Shown piece after piece: positions 31,157-44,524 of a DNA stretch of 64,000 nt. This DNA comes from Nageia nagi (lineage: Eukaryota; Pinophyta). The notes beneath the pieces are model-generated. The model was not told the origin of the DNA. It did no database searches and was given only the letters and a program-made list of their open reading frames with translations. Location of the stretch: assembly GCA_050084985.1 (NCBI GenBank), contig JBITNC010000001.1:25916001-25980000 (forward strand), in the 5' to 3' direction. A program made the translations under genes and the position numbers. How positions within the stretch are numbered: position 1 is the first letter of the stretch; every line of letters begins with the position of its first letter.

Positions 31157-31992
31157 TGTTGTAGTGAAAATAGAGCTAGAATGTAGAATAACATAAAATA
31201 CAAGTATTCTTAGATTTTCACTGAACCTCAAATTATGTAAAATAGGTAGAAATGTTGTAATTGTAAATTGATATTGATTTTCAGCTCAAAATACAATTTG
31301 CCCTTGGAAGGGACTTTTACAAATGCTATTTACCAAAATGAGAGTATTAGATCTTCATTATTTTTGATTTCTTGCTTCTCTCCTTGATATGGACAACCTG
31401 TAAATCCTACACACATGCAAAAGACAATAACATCAAAGCATATATGTATGACATGTATTAAATTGAAACTAACATAAAACAATAAAAGGTATGAGCTCAC
31501 AAGATTTTGGAAGCATTACCCTACTTCAAAATTGGGCCCCTATTACTTTGTATTGGCTTGTATTTATAGATTTTGGGTGAGATTTTCCAAGGCTGGTAAG
31601 GGGAAGTGAAAAGCCATCGTAGGTCGTAACTGACCCTCTCTATCCATCGCATCTTGGAAGAATAAGATGTTACAAGTTTCTTTTATTATTTTTGGTTTTT
31701 GTTCGGCTATTACAGAGTCGCCAGCGATTACTAGGCGGACACCGATGATCATCCTAAAATGTCGATGTTTGTTTTGGGTTGCTGGTGACTGGTTTTCCAT
31801 TTTTATAACAATATTAAAATGATCATCAAATAGTCAATTTTTACGAAAAGGGGTCATGTGACCACTCATTTTGCATGTACTTGATGAGAGCTATCCAATA
31901 ATATGGTTTTTAAACCTGTTTTATATTTTCACAAAGATTTATGATTATTCCAATGTTTACTAGTTAAAAAGGGACATTTTTAGGTGTCTACA
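31157..31992 (-). repeat. L1 5' LTR
   Basis: Starts TGTTGTAGTG and ends GTGTCTACA as read on plus. TATA box at 31561-31568. Followed by the target duplication. Confidence 0.9.
31561..31568 (-). promoter_or_regulatory. L1 TATA box (5' LTR)
   Basis: TATAAATA on the minus strand, upstream of leader and gag in element orientation. Confidence 0.55.
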
Positions 31993-31997
31993 AATAC
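31993..31997. repeat. L1 target-site duplication, high copy (AATAC)
   Basis: Pairs with 22899-22903. Confidence 0.85.
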
Positions 31998-34100
31998 ATA
32001 TCCTATCATGCAAAAGTGAAAAGCTTTTATCTTGAATACTTTTTGAGATGATTTTGTTAAGTCTTTAGGTAGTACTCCATCTCTTAAGAATTTGAACAAT
32101 TATGTCTACCATAAATTTTTATCTTCTATTGCAATGTCTAAGACTACATGTTCAACTTCATCTGATTCTATTAAGGATTGAATGATTTGAACAATTTCAA
32201 TAAGAATTATTTTTTTATTAGGGTTTGTGGGCATTAAAGATTCGATGGAAGCCCTAGCATCAACAAACCTATTAGTTGATTATGGTGTTGCTTCTAAATC
32301 ATATTTTTCAATAGAAAATAATTTTTTTTTCACTAATCTCTTATATTTTTGCAATAAAGGTTCCTTACACTGGAAGATTTCTTTGACCTGATTCATGACT
32401 AACAACAAATCACCAATGAATTTTAATTTTATAATAGTTTTAATATCTAAGATTAAGGCTTCGTACTCAGCATTATTGTTTGTATAAGGAAAGTTAAGTC
32501 TAAATGAATAGGGTATGGGACTTCTATTGGGTGTAACAAAAACAACATCAGCACCCCCGCTTTGCTTGCATCTTGACCCATCAGAATATATTACCATATC
32601 CTAACCTTCTTTAGATTCTATGGAAATTTCCATTTCATCTAATTGAAATATGTGTTCATCTGGTAATTCTATGATGAGTGGATTATCATTCAATAATGGT
32701 GCTTCAACGAGGTAATTAGCTATGACTTTTCTTTTAATTGATTTCTGACTTATGAAAAGTGAGTCAAATTTAGTTATATGCATGATCCATTTATATGTTC
32801 TTACATTTTGATAAGTTTTATTCATCATTTATTTCAAAGGTCACTTTAGCAATTACATACGTGTTATGGTTTAGCATGTAATGTCTTAATTTTTTAGTTG
32901 TGAATACTACCGCTAAACATAACTTCTCCAAATACACATATTTGATCTCATAACCAACTAAACTTTGACTAAGGTAATATATTTTTTATTCTTTACTATT
33001 CTCATTCTTTTGAGCAAGCATGGTTCTTAAGGCTATTTTTATGGTTGATATATATAATAGGAATGGTTCTCCGAGCTTAGATGATACTATAACGGGTGGT
33101 GAAAGAAGATAGCACTTAATCTCATCAAACTCCTCTTGTTGTTCATTACCCTAGTGAAAGATAATACCCTTCTTCAAAAGTTTGTTAAAAGGTTTACACT
33201 TATCTGACAACTAAGAAATGAAATATCTTATGGCTTTGTAGTTATTTTATATTTGAGGGGGGGCACATATTTGTTATTGCTTTTATTATGTTAGGATATA
33301 ATTCAATCCCTCTTCTAGAGATAATGAAACCTAATAATTGCCAAATGTTACCCCAAAAACACACTTTTTTGGGTTCAATTGAATTTTATGTTCTAGTAAC
33401 CTATCAAAAATTTTAATGAGCACTTTGGGGTGATCCTCTCCTATTTTTGATTTAGCTAGCACATCATCTACATAATCTTCTATGATATCATGCATGTAAT
33501 CATGGAAGATGTACGTCATGGCTCTTTGATAAGTAGCTCTAGCATTTCTTAAACCAAAAGGCATTTCTCTATAACAAACATTCTCCATGGTGTTGTAAAT
33601 GTGTTTTTATGTTGGTCTTCTGATGCTACCTTAATTTGATTGTACCTTGAAAACCCATTTATGAGGGATAATATTTCATGTCCTATGGTAGAATCAACTA
33701 AGCTACTATGTTTGGTAGGTGAAAGTTTTCCTTAGGACATGCTTTATTTAGATCCCTAATATTTGTGCCTATTTGAATCTTCCCCATGCATTTCTTAACT
33801 TGTACCATATTAAAAATCTAATTAGAGTAATCAATTGGGTGAATAAACTTGGCTTATAAAAGTTTTTGCAACTCCTCTTTTACCATTAAGGCGATTGTAG
33901 GATGCATTTTTTATAGTTTTTGTTTAATAGATTTTGCACCTTCTTTTATACCAAGGTTATGTACTACTAAATTAGGATCAAACCCAGGCATATCAGGATA
34001 TGACCATGCAAATATTTCCTATTTTTCCTTAAGTATTATAATGAACTCTTTTCTCTCATTTTCGATAAGGGATTTTTGTAATTGAATTATTTTAGGGCTA
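31998..34100 (-). pseudogene. L0 reverse transcriptase and RNase H
   Basis: From about 34050 down on the minus strand come 'DMPGFDPNLVVHNL', 'MHPTIALMVKEELQKLL', 'CMGKIQIGTNIRDLNKACP' and then 'EMPFGLRNARATYQRAM' with 'DYVDDVLAKS' (33331-33588). This is the polymerase with its YVDD intact. Connection-domain traces follow at 32850-33300. At 32280-32597, 'YSDGSRCKQSGGADVVF' and 'TNNNAEYEALI' mark a second, archaeal-type RNase H as found in Tat-like elements. Stops and frameshifts break every part. The start of the integrase is cut at 31998 by L1. Confidence 0.88.
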
Positions 34101-35790
34101 TTAGGTTCATTACTTAAATTAATTTCAATGGTTTCTTCAATTAACATGTGATATCCCTCTTTTAATTGGTTGGGTGTTTGAATCCAATTATTATCATTGG
34201 CATTATATTCTTCATACTCAACTTCTTACTAATCTTCCAAAGTAGTATTGATATTCAAGTTTGTAGTTTGTAAGATTATATCTATGTATTTGAAATCTTG
34301 GATTGTATGTTGTTCAAGAATTAATGTAAAATATGCAATTTCTTCATCTACTAGAAAGTATGAAGAAGAACTATTTGAATTTTTTGAGCCTATCATCTCA
34401 AACTCATCACTTCCAGACCAAACAAAGTTCATTTGAGGCATTATATTATCACATATTTCTATAATTTCTACCATGTTTATTAATATATAAGAGAATAACC
34501 CTTCCAAGAATAATGTTTTACTCTTATCTCATTTTGGTTTGTCATCCATTTAGGTACTTTAGATAAATTTTCATATGTTGTAAGCTCAGATTCTAACTCA
34601 GTTATCTTGAAATAAGATACTCCTTGATTTATGCTCTTATAACCTAATCTTGTATTATCACTTGGTAATTGATAATGAATTTCAATGGTGTATCTAGGTC
34701 CTTATTCATACCATCTTAAACCTTATCCTTTCCAATGACACCTATCAAAGTATCTTTGGACAAATGATCTGACATCTGGTGATAAGTATTCTAATGAATC
34801 ATAAAAAATACCTTCATTACACTGAGGTAAAGGAAGGATAGTTGGTTCTATAGGACCTTGATATACAAAAAGCATTTAATTAGGTAATTTCCCCAATGGT
34901 ACTAATTGCCCCACCACATAAGGATACTCTTTAAGTATTCCTATTTCTTGAGCTGTAAGAATATTAAAAATGACATCATCAATAGCAAATTCCCCTATTT
35001 TGTAATTATTCAATTTTATGGTCATGGGATAAATATCTAATGGTTTATCTTTTATTGTACCATCATTATCTATTTTATTTATAGTACAATATGCTTTTTA
35101 TGATGAAGCTTTGTTTACTTCATCCAGCTTTCGTGCTCTTTCTTCGCATGTTTGCTTTTCTAGGATTGTTGGCTTTATTTTTAGTAATGAATCCCTATTA
35201 ATATTTGGTGTATGAGGCATTTTAGGATAAATAAGATCTTTTCCCTTTAAATAACTTGGAGAAGCACCTTCTTTGTCAATATCTACTATTGATAGCTTTT
35301 CAATAACCATAGGCAGTGTAAAATAATGAGTGGAAGGTAAAGCAGTCTCCCTTGAAAGATGTGTATGATTGCAATGGTAGTATGGATTTTTCATCACCAA
35401 GTACATAGTGTACTACCCCATCATGAATGTATTTCAATTAATTATGATATGTTTATAGTACACATTGCATGTCTCTAATCCATAGTCTTCCTAGCAGTAA
35501 GTTGTATTATTTTATATCCCCTTCAATGTATTGCAATAATGTTTATACAATTTTAGATCCTACAGTGATGGGCAATGATATAGATCACATTTTTGAGAAC
35601 AAAGCATCATTGAAAGCTCTTAATTTTAAGTAAGGCACACATATGTATGAAAAAGGAAGATTCAAGTTCTTATAGGCAATTGTAGAAATGATATTTATTA
35701 CAAAACCTTCATCTATTAATATTCTTTTAAAAGCCTTCCCATCTATCTTGGCTATGATATGTAATGGGGGATATTGACCTTATGAACAGT
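34101..35790 (-). pseudogene. L0 protease and linker to reverse transcriptase
   Basis: The protease remnant near 35680-35760 has an 'ILIDEG' active-site block like L1. The stretch at 35400-35540 matches the protease end of L1 ('YIHDGVVHYVLGDE'-like). Linker frames lie at 35098-35406 and 34229-34507, the latter acidic and serine-rich. The linker is only loosely conserved and has no named domain. Confidence 0.65.
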
Positions 35791-38573
35791 TTGATTGCCT
35801 AACTTCATAATAATGGAAGGCAATAGTGGGTTTTTGGCTTGTTTTAATATTTCCCACAAAACACATGAAACTTTTAGGATCATTAATATCTAATTCAATT
35901 ATTTGTAATAATTGGTTCAAAGCTTCTCTATGATTTTTGGATTGTTGTAATAATTCAAACAAGGACATCTTCACTTGTGAGTTTCTTAACTGATGTTGCA
36001 AAGCTCCTTTTACTAAAATATTAAGAATTTGAGGTCTAGGTATATTTGGTTGTATAATACCATCATTTGTTTAATTATTGGGAATATTAGTTTGCCTTCC
36101 TTGTCCCCTTTAGGCTATTATAGTTATGCTTACCATAGCAATAAAGGTATAAGCATCTTGAAACCCTTTGTGTGTTATTTAATTTTGGTGTATTTGTGAT
36201 GATACAATATTTGCTTGATGTTAAGGAAGAATATTTTGATATATTCCTATATTTTGATGTGGTATAATCAATGGATTGTCTACCTATAATCTTCCTTGCT
36301 CAATCAAATCTTGAACCTTGTGTTGTCATGTTTTACATTTTCCTATAGTATGACCCTTTTGGTGATGATATTAACAATAATCATTCTCATTGTACCATTT
36401 GCTATCTCTTGCATTTGGCCTTTTAGGCCGTATTTTAGGCAATATAATCATTTGATGGTCCATTAATTTTTTCAAAATATCATATAGAGATCCAGTCAAA
36501 TGAGTGAACTTTCTAGGGGGTGGACTAGGATTTATTTCTTCATTTTGTGGAGAACATGTATTTTGCAAAAGGTTTGATTCTCCATCTTTAAGGTAAGAAA
36601 CTTTATTAGCAGACATTGATTTTGTTGATTATTTAGCCTAATTTTGATTTCTAACATAAGGTTTTTTCTTTTTACCCTTTAATTCTCCATCTTGGATTTT
36701 AACCTTTTCAATTAAAATAGCTTGAGAGATTGCTTCCTAAAATATCTTGTGTTGTTGAATCAATAAGGTACTAGCGATGGGTCTTAGACAAATTTGAATA
36801 AATATTTTCACTAATTCTTCTTGTGTTAAAGTATAAGGCATGATTCTCAAAATTACGCTCCATATTGAACTAAAGTCTATAACTATCTCATCTTGAAATT
36901 GTTGCAATCTTGTAAGATCATTTATGAAGGTTTTGTATTTAATATTTATCCTAAAGTGCTCTAAGAATAAATTAACCAATTACTCATATGTTGTGATGTT
37001 ATGTTCTATTAAGTTATTGTACTAATCCATTGCTTGCCCAACAAGTGTCATAGGAAAGATATGTAACATCAGAGCATCATTGTTGGAAATTACATAACCT
37101 GAATATTTAAGTCATCTTAGATGTTCTTTAGGGTCCTCTTCTCCTTTGAAAGATTCAATTTTTGGAATCTCAAATTTGAAAGGGATATCAATCTTAGGAT
37201 ATTGTTTCATAAGAAATTTTATGCTTATTTTGTTGGCATAACATTTTCTCAATCCCTATTAACCTTTTATCAAATTCATTAGTCAGTTGTGTGGGAATAA
37301 TAGGATTTTTATTATCCCTATTACCTTCCCTTTGTCTATTAGTTGAAAATAATTGATAACTTCTTTCGAATGATGTTTGATCATCATAATAATTTTCATT
37401 ATATGGTGGAGTAGGTAGGGGTGGTTTATGTGTAGGCAACTATCATTGACCCTATTGATATAAAGGTGTAAGAGTATGATTCTTTTGAACTTTATGTCTA
37501 GACCAAGGTAAAGGGGGTCTCGAAGGTTGTTGTTGCTCATGTAAAACCTTCCTTTTTCTAAGTAAAGGATGGTCTTGATTTTTATGATTTTTATGACCTT
37601 AGGGAGATAAGGACCTTGCTATAGGTGGTAACTTCATATTATTTACTATTTCTTGATTAGGCTTATTTTGAATCTGATTTTGAACCTATTGTTTATGAGG
37701 TTACCCTAGAGGTGTTTTACTTTGATATGCATAAAAAATAGGTTGTGTTTGCAAATATGGATGTCATCCTAATCTTCTCGATTGGTTCAATTTTTATATG
37801 TTTAGATTGTATAAAACAAATTTTTGATCGTTCTAAAGTTGTTCCTAATTTTGATTTGATCTATACATGTACAATGGTATTTCTCCTACCTTATACCTTA
37901 AAGTATCAAGATTTCTCCCATGTCTTTGTTCAAAGATCCTGTGACTAGTTCTTGGGGTAGTATAAGTAGCATTAGGATCCACATAACTCATAGTAGAAGA
38001 AGCATAACTAGTCTTAGAGATAGGTGTATTAGTTTTTAAAATATAATAAGCATCATTATACACCCTAGCATGGGTTCTTAGTTCAGGTGCAGTAGTGGCC
38101 ATATGTATCCAAATTCTATCATCAAATTCATTCATCCTTCTAGAGATGGTGGAAGGAGTATAATCATCTCATATTATATAGGATTGGATAAGACATCCAT
38201 ATGGTAGATAATGTGTAATGTCATCATGTTTAAATTTAAAATGACCTTTTTCTAAAATGATATAAGTCAAATGCATTCATGATGGAGAAGTAGTCCTTGA
38301 GATGACTTCTTCCTCATTATATATTAGTGTTTTTTCTACTAGATAAGTTAGATCTAAGGGAAGACTATGAGCATGAAAAGAATGAGGAATCCTTAATTGG
38401 GTTAAACATTGTATTAATTTATTTAAGGTATATTCTATTTCTTGAGGAGTTCCTCTCCTTGATATATCTTTACTAGATCTGTGAGACCTATGACTAGGTT
38501 GTTCCTCTTGGTAGATTTCATCATATGGCTCTTGAGTGAGTTGATGAGCCATTTGAGAATGAGTATTAAACAT
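35791..38573 (-). pseudogene. gag: L0 gag
   Basis: Broken minus frames: N-terminal part 38277-38573, 37845-38135, 37194-37439, capsid core 36737-37190 ('LVNLFLEHFRINIKYKTF', 'IMPYTLTQEELVKIF'), and knuckle at about 36310-36365, where the motif reads C-stop-YHHQKGHTIGKC. It aligns in order with L1 gag ('QHFRIYIKEESS', 'MPYTLPQEELVILF'), so L0 and L1 are relatives. Many stops make it non-functional. Confidence 0.8.
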
Positions 38574-40475
38574 TCTCTTTTGTTATTTTTTTTTAAGAAC
38601 CTTACACCTTTCAATTTTTGTTTTGGTTTTGATTTTTTATTAAGCAAGGGAAAGACAACATACATCATTCATAGCAATTATATTTTATTTTTGGCTTTTA
38701 TATTATCAAAAAAAAGCAAATATATGCACAAACAACCTATTTATAACTCACCTTTGTGGTGTGGTTATATTATCTAATTTTGTTTAATAAATTGAATTAT
38801 TTTTTCTTTAATAAATGATGTGAATAATTTATTTTAATTTTTGTCAATTTTCTTAAACTAGTTTTTTCTAGTCAAGTATTTAAACAAAGGTAGGTTGGAA
38901 TCCTATAAGTAATATATGGCAAAGTATTGGTTTGGTACCTAAAATGGTCCCCTTAGTGCAATGGGGCTTAGGGAATGCCACTGAAGACTATCTTGATAGT
39001 GGGATCCAAGCATAGCTACCTTGTTTAAAGTCACCCGACCGATGGTCATCTCTAGGTTTGGCTCTACAACTTATAGTGTGGTTAGTGGGTACATGAGAAA
39101 TATAGAATTAATGGTTATTCATCACTTCCAACTCATTAATATTTATTTTTAAAAGGTCTTGTGCATATATATTAAAAATGAGAGAACTCATGATAACTAA
39201 AACCCAACCCAACATACATGTCCTTTGATTTATATTTTATTTAAAATGAAAAAGTAGTGTTTTAATTAATGATTCTTGATCTAACCCAAAAGATTCATTA
39301 CCATTTTAGTGTGATTCTTTAACTAAAAATTAATGAGATTTATTTACTCCTTTCAAGTGTGAAAGTAATTAAATGAAATTCATTTACCACTTCTTACTAT
39401 TATTATCTACCTTTGACCTCCTTTCAAAGAGGTAAAATAAGTTATAGAAGAAGTCATTAAGTGAATGTAAATTACCTTAAATGATATTCTTTAACTCCTC
39501 TTCAAATTACCATCCTTCAACCCCCTTTCGAATTGATGAGACAAACCATGAAGAGTATTAATATGAGATGAATTTCTTTAGATTAGGTTCTTTAACTCCT
39601 CTTTCAATTACCATCCTTTAACCTCCTTTCAGAGTGATAAGGAGGACCATGAAGAGTATTAATGTAAAGAAAAAATAACCACCTGGTAAATTAACCAATT
39701 TAATGTGTTTTAATTTGCCTTAACCTCAGTAAATTAACCTTATGTTTATTCTATTTTTTGAATAAGACTTAATTCCTCATTCTAAGTGTGGAAGTGACAA
39801 GTTCATTACCAATTTTAGTGATAAAAATTGAAAAAATAAAAAGAGTTCATTTACTCCTTTCCTATTGCACCCATTCTAATCACTTAAGATCATCTTTCAA
39901 CATAAAGCGAGAGCATAGGTAGGTGTAATGGAAAGTATTAAGTGATTTTATTTGTCATTCCTAAAACCTATAAATATAAACAATTCATACAACTTATTTA
40001 ATAAAGCAAATGAACATAATCATGCATCTACCCTTCTTACATGCAATCTAAGCAAAAGAAATCACAAACAAAGGATTATTTTCCATTTTCATTTTTTAAT
40101 ACCTAAATTACACTTTTAGCATTCATGAAAGTTGAAACTTATACCTTCTATTTCAATTTGATGATGTTTTCAGATTTTCACACAGAGTCATTGGCGATCC
40201 AGTATAAATTGCTAGCATTTAAAACAAATCACTAGCATTCCAATACAAATCATTGGTGTTTAAGACAAATTGCTAGAATTTTAATTTTAATCACTTGCAT
40301 CTAATGAAGATTGATGATGATCACACAAATAGAAAACATAGAATAGCAAACAGAAAATAATGCGAGATTTAGCAATAATTCCATGAACATAAAAGATAAA
40401 AAAATGAAATATAAATAGCAAGAAGTACCCCCTGTGCCTAGTTTTTGATGTAGCTTATGTGTTAGGACCCTCCTT
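38574..40475 (-). other. L0 leader region, non-coding
   Basis: No coding signal. It carries decayed versions of the L1 leader motifs: 'GACCTCCTTTCAAAGAGGT' and relatives at about 39416, 39518 and 39615, and 'AAGCGAGAGCATAG' near 39905. Short 'CACTAGCATT/CATTGGTGTTT' units lie at 40180-40310. Confidence 0.55.
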
Positions 40476-40497
40476 CTAGTGCCAAAATGTTTACTCA
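40476..40497 (-). other. L0 primer-binding site (candidate)
   Basis: The minus strand reads TTTTGGCACTAGAAGGAGGG right after the LTR. It is near-identical to the L1 site. Confidence 0.5.
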
Positions 40498-41331
40498 AAA
40501 AATAACCCTACAAGTAGGAAAAAATAAAAGTTTTCACAACCAATAGAAACTCTTTATTGATTTCTAAATAAACCTCAATTTTGATTACAAGTTGCCTTGC
40601 AATGGAGGGTTTCAATACAATGTGTAATATAGTCCTCTTGGAGTCCTTCCTTTGATGATGCCTTCAAGCTCTAGATACCTTTTAATTACACCTACAACAA
40701 GAATAATTCTAACTACTTCTTTCTTGCTAACTACCTAGCTTCTCTTTGCTTTGATCACTTGCTAGTCTTGGAATCTTGCACATACATAGACCAACAACCC
40801 ATCAAACATACCTACTCATGCTTTAAGATTATAATAAATAAACATAAAATAAACATGCATATAAGAAAAAATATTAAACTAAAGTGTACTTAATAATCTA
40901 GATATAATTCAATAGTATAAGGTTGCATTTCATCTTCTCACACCCCCCTTTTTCTCTATGGGAGGAGTCTTATTTATAGATTTTATAAGGTAGTATTAGT
41001 TGCTATTTTAGAAAGCAAGATTGGATGAAAAAATCTCATGTAGGCTTGACACAAATTATATCTACACAAGGAAAATGTAGGATCAAGGATGAATAATCCT
41101 TGATCAATTAGCTTATTTCCTTGGGTGCCTAATTTTTCTATTTTTTTCTTTGTGTTTTCTATTTTCAAGATTGTTAGCGATTATCTATCAAGTGCTAGCA
41201 ACTAGGTATGATTGCCAATAATTGTACTGGATCACCAGTGATCAGAAGACTTTGGAAAACTTTATTATTTATGTAAAATTTTATTCCCCTCTTTTATTTA
41301 TTGAAAGATGGGTCATTTTTAGGTATCTATA
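40498..41331 (-). repeat. L0 5' LTR
   Basis: 834 bp, starting TGTTTACTC and ending GGTATCTATA on plus (CTACA decayed to CTATA). Length and terminal phrase 'TCATTTTTAGGTATCTA' match the L1 LTR (836 bp, 'ACATTTTTAGGTGTCTACA'). The internal sequence is mostly different. TATA box at 40971-40978. No 3' partner was found in the window. Confidence 0.7.
40971..40978 (-). promoter_or_regulatory. L0 TATA box
   Basis: The minus strand reads AATCTATAAATAAGAC within the 5' LTR. Confidence 0.5.
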
Positions 41332-43149
41332 GTTATGACACCTACATTGATGCTAATTAACCTTTTGGTAGTGTATGATCAAGGTAAGGAGACTTTGCTA
41401 TGAGAATAATATAATCCCAAAATGAAAAAGCTAGTCACTTTGGTGCATGTGAACAACTTAGTGTAGCTTATTGGGTAAATGAATAAGCTTTGAAATAATA
41501 TGATCCATCATTTTGAAGAGTTATATTGAAAGGCATGTAAGGCCTTGTAAATATGAAAAAGTAGTAAACATATGAAGAGATTAGATTTCCACAGGAAAAC
41601 TTATAGTTAATGGGATATCAATAATTTGAGATATAATTGATGACTTGTTATCAAGGACTCACTTTGTGACCTCTTAGTATGGAATAAATGTGTTATTCCC
41701 TCTACATGATAAAAGAAAAGCAACCTTATATGTTGGAATAACCTTAGAAAATAGATATTGTAAGAGACTTATAGGGAATTCCAAACTCCAAGAATTGAGG
41801 GAGTCCTATAAAAAAATACAAAGATTGACATGCATAATAAAGGAAGATCCAATACCTCAAAATGTGCACTCAATAATTTAAAATTCAAATATCTTTGAAT
41901 TGAGGGCAAGGTATAAGAAGATCTTATAGGTAAACCAAGGATCAAGATAATATTAAGAAAAGGTAAGGAAAAGTATAGAAAAAAGAAATAATTCCTTTAA
42001 TTTATAGCAGTTAATTGAGATGAGATAAGGAAATCCTTTTAAAGAATATTAAATATTTCAATTAAGGATAAGTTGTTGACCTGATAAAGGAAGGTAAGAA
42101 AGTAATTGTAGTATGTAATAAGGTTTATCCATGGCAAAATGGACTAACCTATTTTGCACTAAGGCAAGGTACCTAAAGAAAGATATATTAAACTTAAAAG
42201 TGCCTTTGGGAAGGATGTTGGAGGTAACATGAATTGATAAGAATTACCTTGGAAAATAAATAGTGTGGATCAATTCAAAAATATTATCCATCCTAAGTTG
42301 ATTTTATTGGTACAATATATCTTTTAGAACCCAATATATGCGATGAGGATATACAAAAACTATAAACACTTGAAATTTTTAATGAAAGCAATGAGAGGTA
42401 AATGAACGGAAATTAAGAAGTGAATTGATGGAATCACTCTTAAAACTAAATTAATAAATGAGGCTTGATATTAAATCCCTTTGGATTTGATAAATGATTA
42501 ATGACTTTATTTGAAATGTTGTATCTTCACTCTAGAGAAAGATTGAGTTAGGCCTTCAAACATGCACATATCAGGTCTTAATTGAGGGGTCAAATATGAC
42601 TACCTCTTGATTCAATTTTAATAAAAAGAAATTTGGAATAAGATGAGATTGAATAAATATAACCCTTGATATGAGTGATTCCCTCTCATAAAATTTAAAC
42701 TATGTAAGATAATACTTATCTTTTGAGGTTGAGAGGGTAACCTTGGAAGTAATAGTTAAACAAAGAAGTGTTGAGTAATATGAACTTCTTGTTCAATATG
42801 AAATCAACCTTGAAAGATAAAAATGAGGCTAGAGGTGTGCTTATCATTAGATGAATAATCTTGGGAGACACTAAGATTAAATAATTGAGAGTATCATCGA
42901 TGAATTGATAAAATACTACCATATGTATGAATGGAGAGTAATGGAATGAATGTATACCATCATGGATCATATAATGACCTTATTTAAGAGAAAGTGAAGA
43001 TAAGTGCTCTTCTTGAAGAAATTATTCAACTATAAACTCTCAAATTAAATGTGGTGAAAACTTCTATTGAACCAATTCAAATTCAATTAGAATGTTGAGA
43101 TTGGATGATGAGTTTAAAAAGAAAGAAAGTTATAAAAAAAATTTAAGGG
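41332..43149. other. no recognisable gene
   Basis: AT-rich sequence outside the L0 LTR. Frames at 41690-41881 and 42716-42970 have no family motif. I see no boundary or repeat I can defend. Confidence 0.4.
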
Positions 43150-44156
43150 AATAAGCGTAAATGACTAAATTCCTAGCCTACCAAGATTACATGAAAGCTC
43201 TCTAAAATAATCATCACAATAGGATAAACAAGATAGCCAATCTAACAAAGTTGACATCACATGTAAAATGGTTCCTCTCATAGAAGGGAGTACATCCACT
43301 AATCTAAGATATTCTTATTATCAAAAAACACTCTCTTACAAGGCCTCTTTATCACTTCTCCTAACAATACAATAGCATAAGTTTACTACAAACTTTGGTG
43401 AGTGATCTCAAGGAGAGATACCTATATTTATAGGCCAAAATCCTCCCTAGGATCACCCTTTTAACCATTGTAAAACATCATGAGATGGAGTGTAGGAAAA
43501 GTTACATTATAATATTCACTAAACACTTAAAGTATATAGTGATACCTTTCATTATTAAGTGAATTACATGAAGAGACCTTACAATAATGCATTATACATT
43601 TGAACGCTCCCCCTTAATGCAATATTGGGGTATAGCAAGAGGAGATAAGAAATAGAGAGTAAGAGAGAGTTCTCCTCCATAGGCTACAATATAAGATGAG
43701 AACATTTCCATATTTGAGAAATAAACAAGATCTTAAATTGAGGCTCACTACTTTATTATTTAACAAAATGGTTTATAATACAATCATTAATTGCAATTGG
43801 TTTCACTGTACAAAGTAGCCATTCAACAACAAGTTGACATGATGAGCCTTCCCATTCAACTTAGGTAACTTGCTCTCTCAAGAAGAAACTTTCAAGCTAC
43901 AAGTAGATCATAAATAAGATCAATAGTATGCATCATATCAACATAAGACAAATGGATCAAATAATACCATCCATAAACTAATCAATGGTGCACTATAAGT
44001 AATCATGAAGATGCCAAGCCAATACTAATAATCACCTACTATATAAAAATATGTGTTGATCAACATAAAAAAATAGAGCATAAGCACATACTAGTTCCTC
44101 ACATGTGGCTAACTAAATAGTTCCAAAAAGCACATATTGGTTCCTCACATATGGCA
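43150..44156 (-). mobile_element. 3' end of a copia element (LTR plus flanking internal DNA)
   Basis: Aligns along its length with 57640-58630. The LTR part ends at 43605 and has a TATA box at 43425-43432. A purine tract complement CTCCCCCTTAATG follows, then non-coding internal DNA. The LTR start has mutated to CGTTCA from TGTTGG. The homology stops at 44156, after 'CACATATGG', with pol missing, so this is a truncated copy. The low end is approximate. Confidence 0.75.
43425..43432 (-). promoter_or_regulatory. copia LTR TATA box
   Basis: The minus strand reads GGCCTATAAATATAGG, conserved with the LTR at 57.9 kb. Confidence 0.5.
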
Positions 44157-44524
44157 CTACTAAATATACCCTAATTTGCATTTTTTTTTACATCAGATCC
44201 CTTTGTTATTTTTTTTTAATTTCTTTCTACATTTTCCTATGCAAATAGCATAACTAAAGTTGCATTTATTTTTATGTCCTTTTTGGATCAATTTTTATGT
44301 TGATTTTTTTATCTTCTATGCCACATTTTGCATCTTCAAGTTGCATTGGATTGCATCAATTTTTGCATTGGAAATTGCATCTAATGGCATGTTTTTTATG
44401 TCAATTCTTAAGCATTTTACCACCCTCCATACATGATGTTACATCATTTTTTGAGTCTAAAACTTCATCAATTTTGTTGAAAAATTATTAAAAAAATTAA
44501 TTTTTAATATAAAATTTTTCATTT

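Larger units (their letters stand above)
22904..31992 (-). mobile_element. L1: gag-protease LTR element without reverse transcriptase
   Basis: 9089 bp inserted in the L0 integrase with TSD AATAC. LTRs of 838 and 836 bp are about 95% identical by eye (roughly 45 differences). Orientation is minus, from the purine tract at 23742-23755, gag reading and TATA box. The interior holds a leader with repeats, a long broken polyprotein (N-terminal acidic part, coiled coil, gag, protease) and about 2 kb of non-coding 3' DNA. No reverse transcriptase, RNase H or integrase was found, so it is non-autonomous. LTR length, PBS and leader motifs resemble L0. Confidence 0.88.
13261..41331 (-). mobile_element. 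L0: old Ty3/gypsy Tat-like element, interrupted by L1 and L2
   Basis: Read from 41331 downward it has 5' LTR, PBS, leader with repeats, gag, protease, reverse transcriptase, RNase H and integrase. Removing the insertions at 22904-31992 and 13776-22286 with one TSD copy each rejoins the integrase reading without loss, which shows the order of events. An RNase H of the DGS...NAEYEA type after reverse transcriptase is typical of the Tat/Athila branch. Stops and shifts throughout show it is dead. The low end is uncertain because the 3' LTR was not found. Confidence 0.85.
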
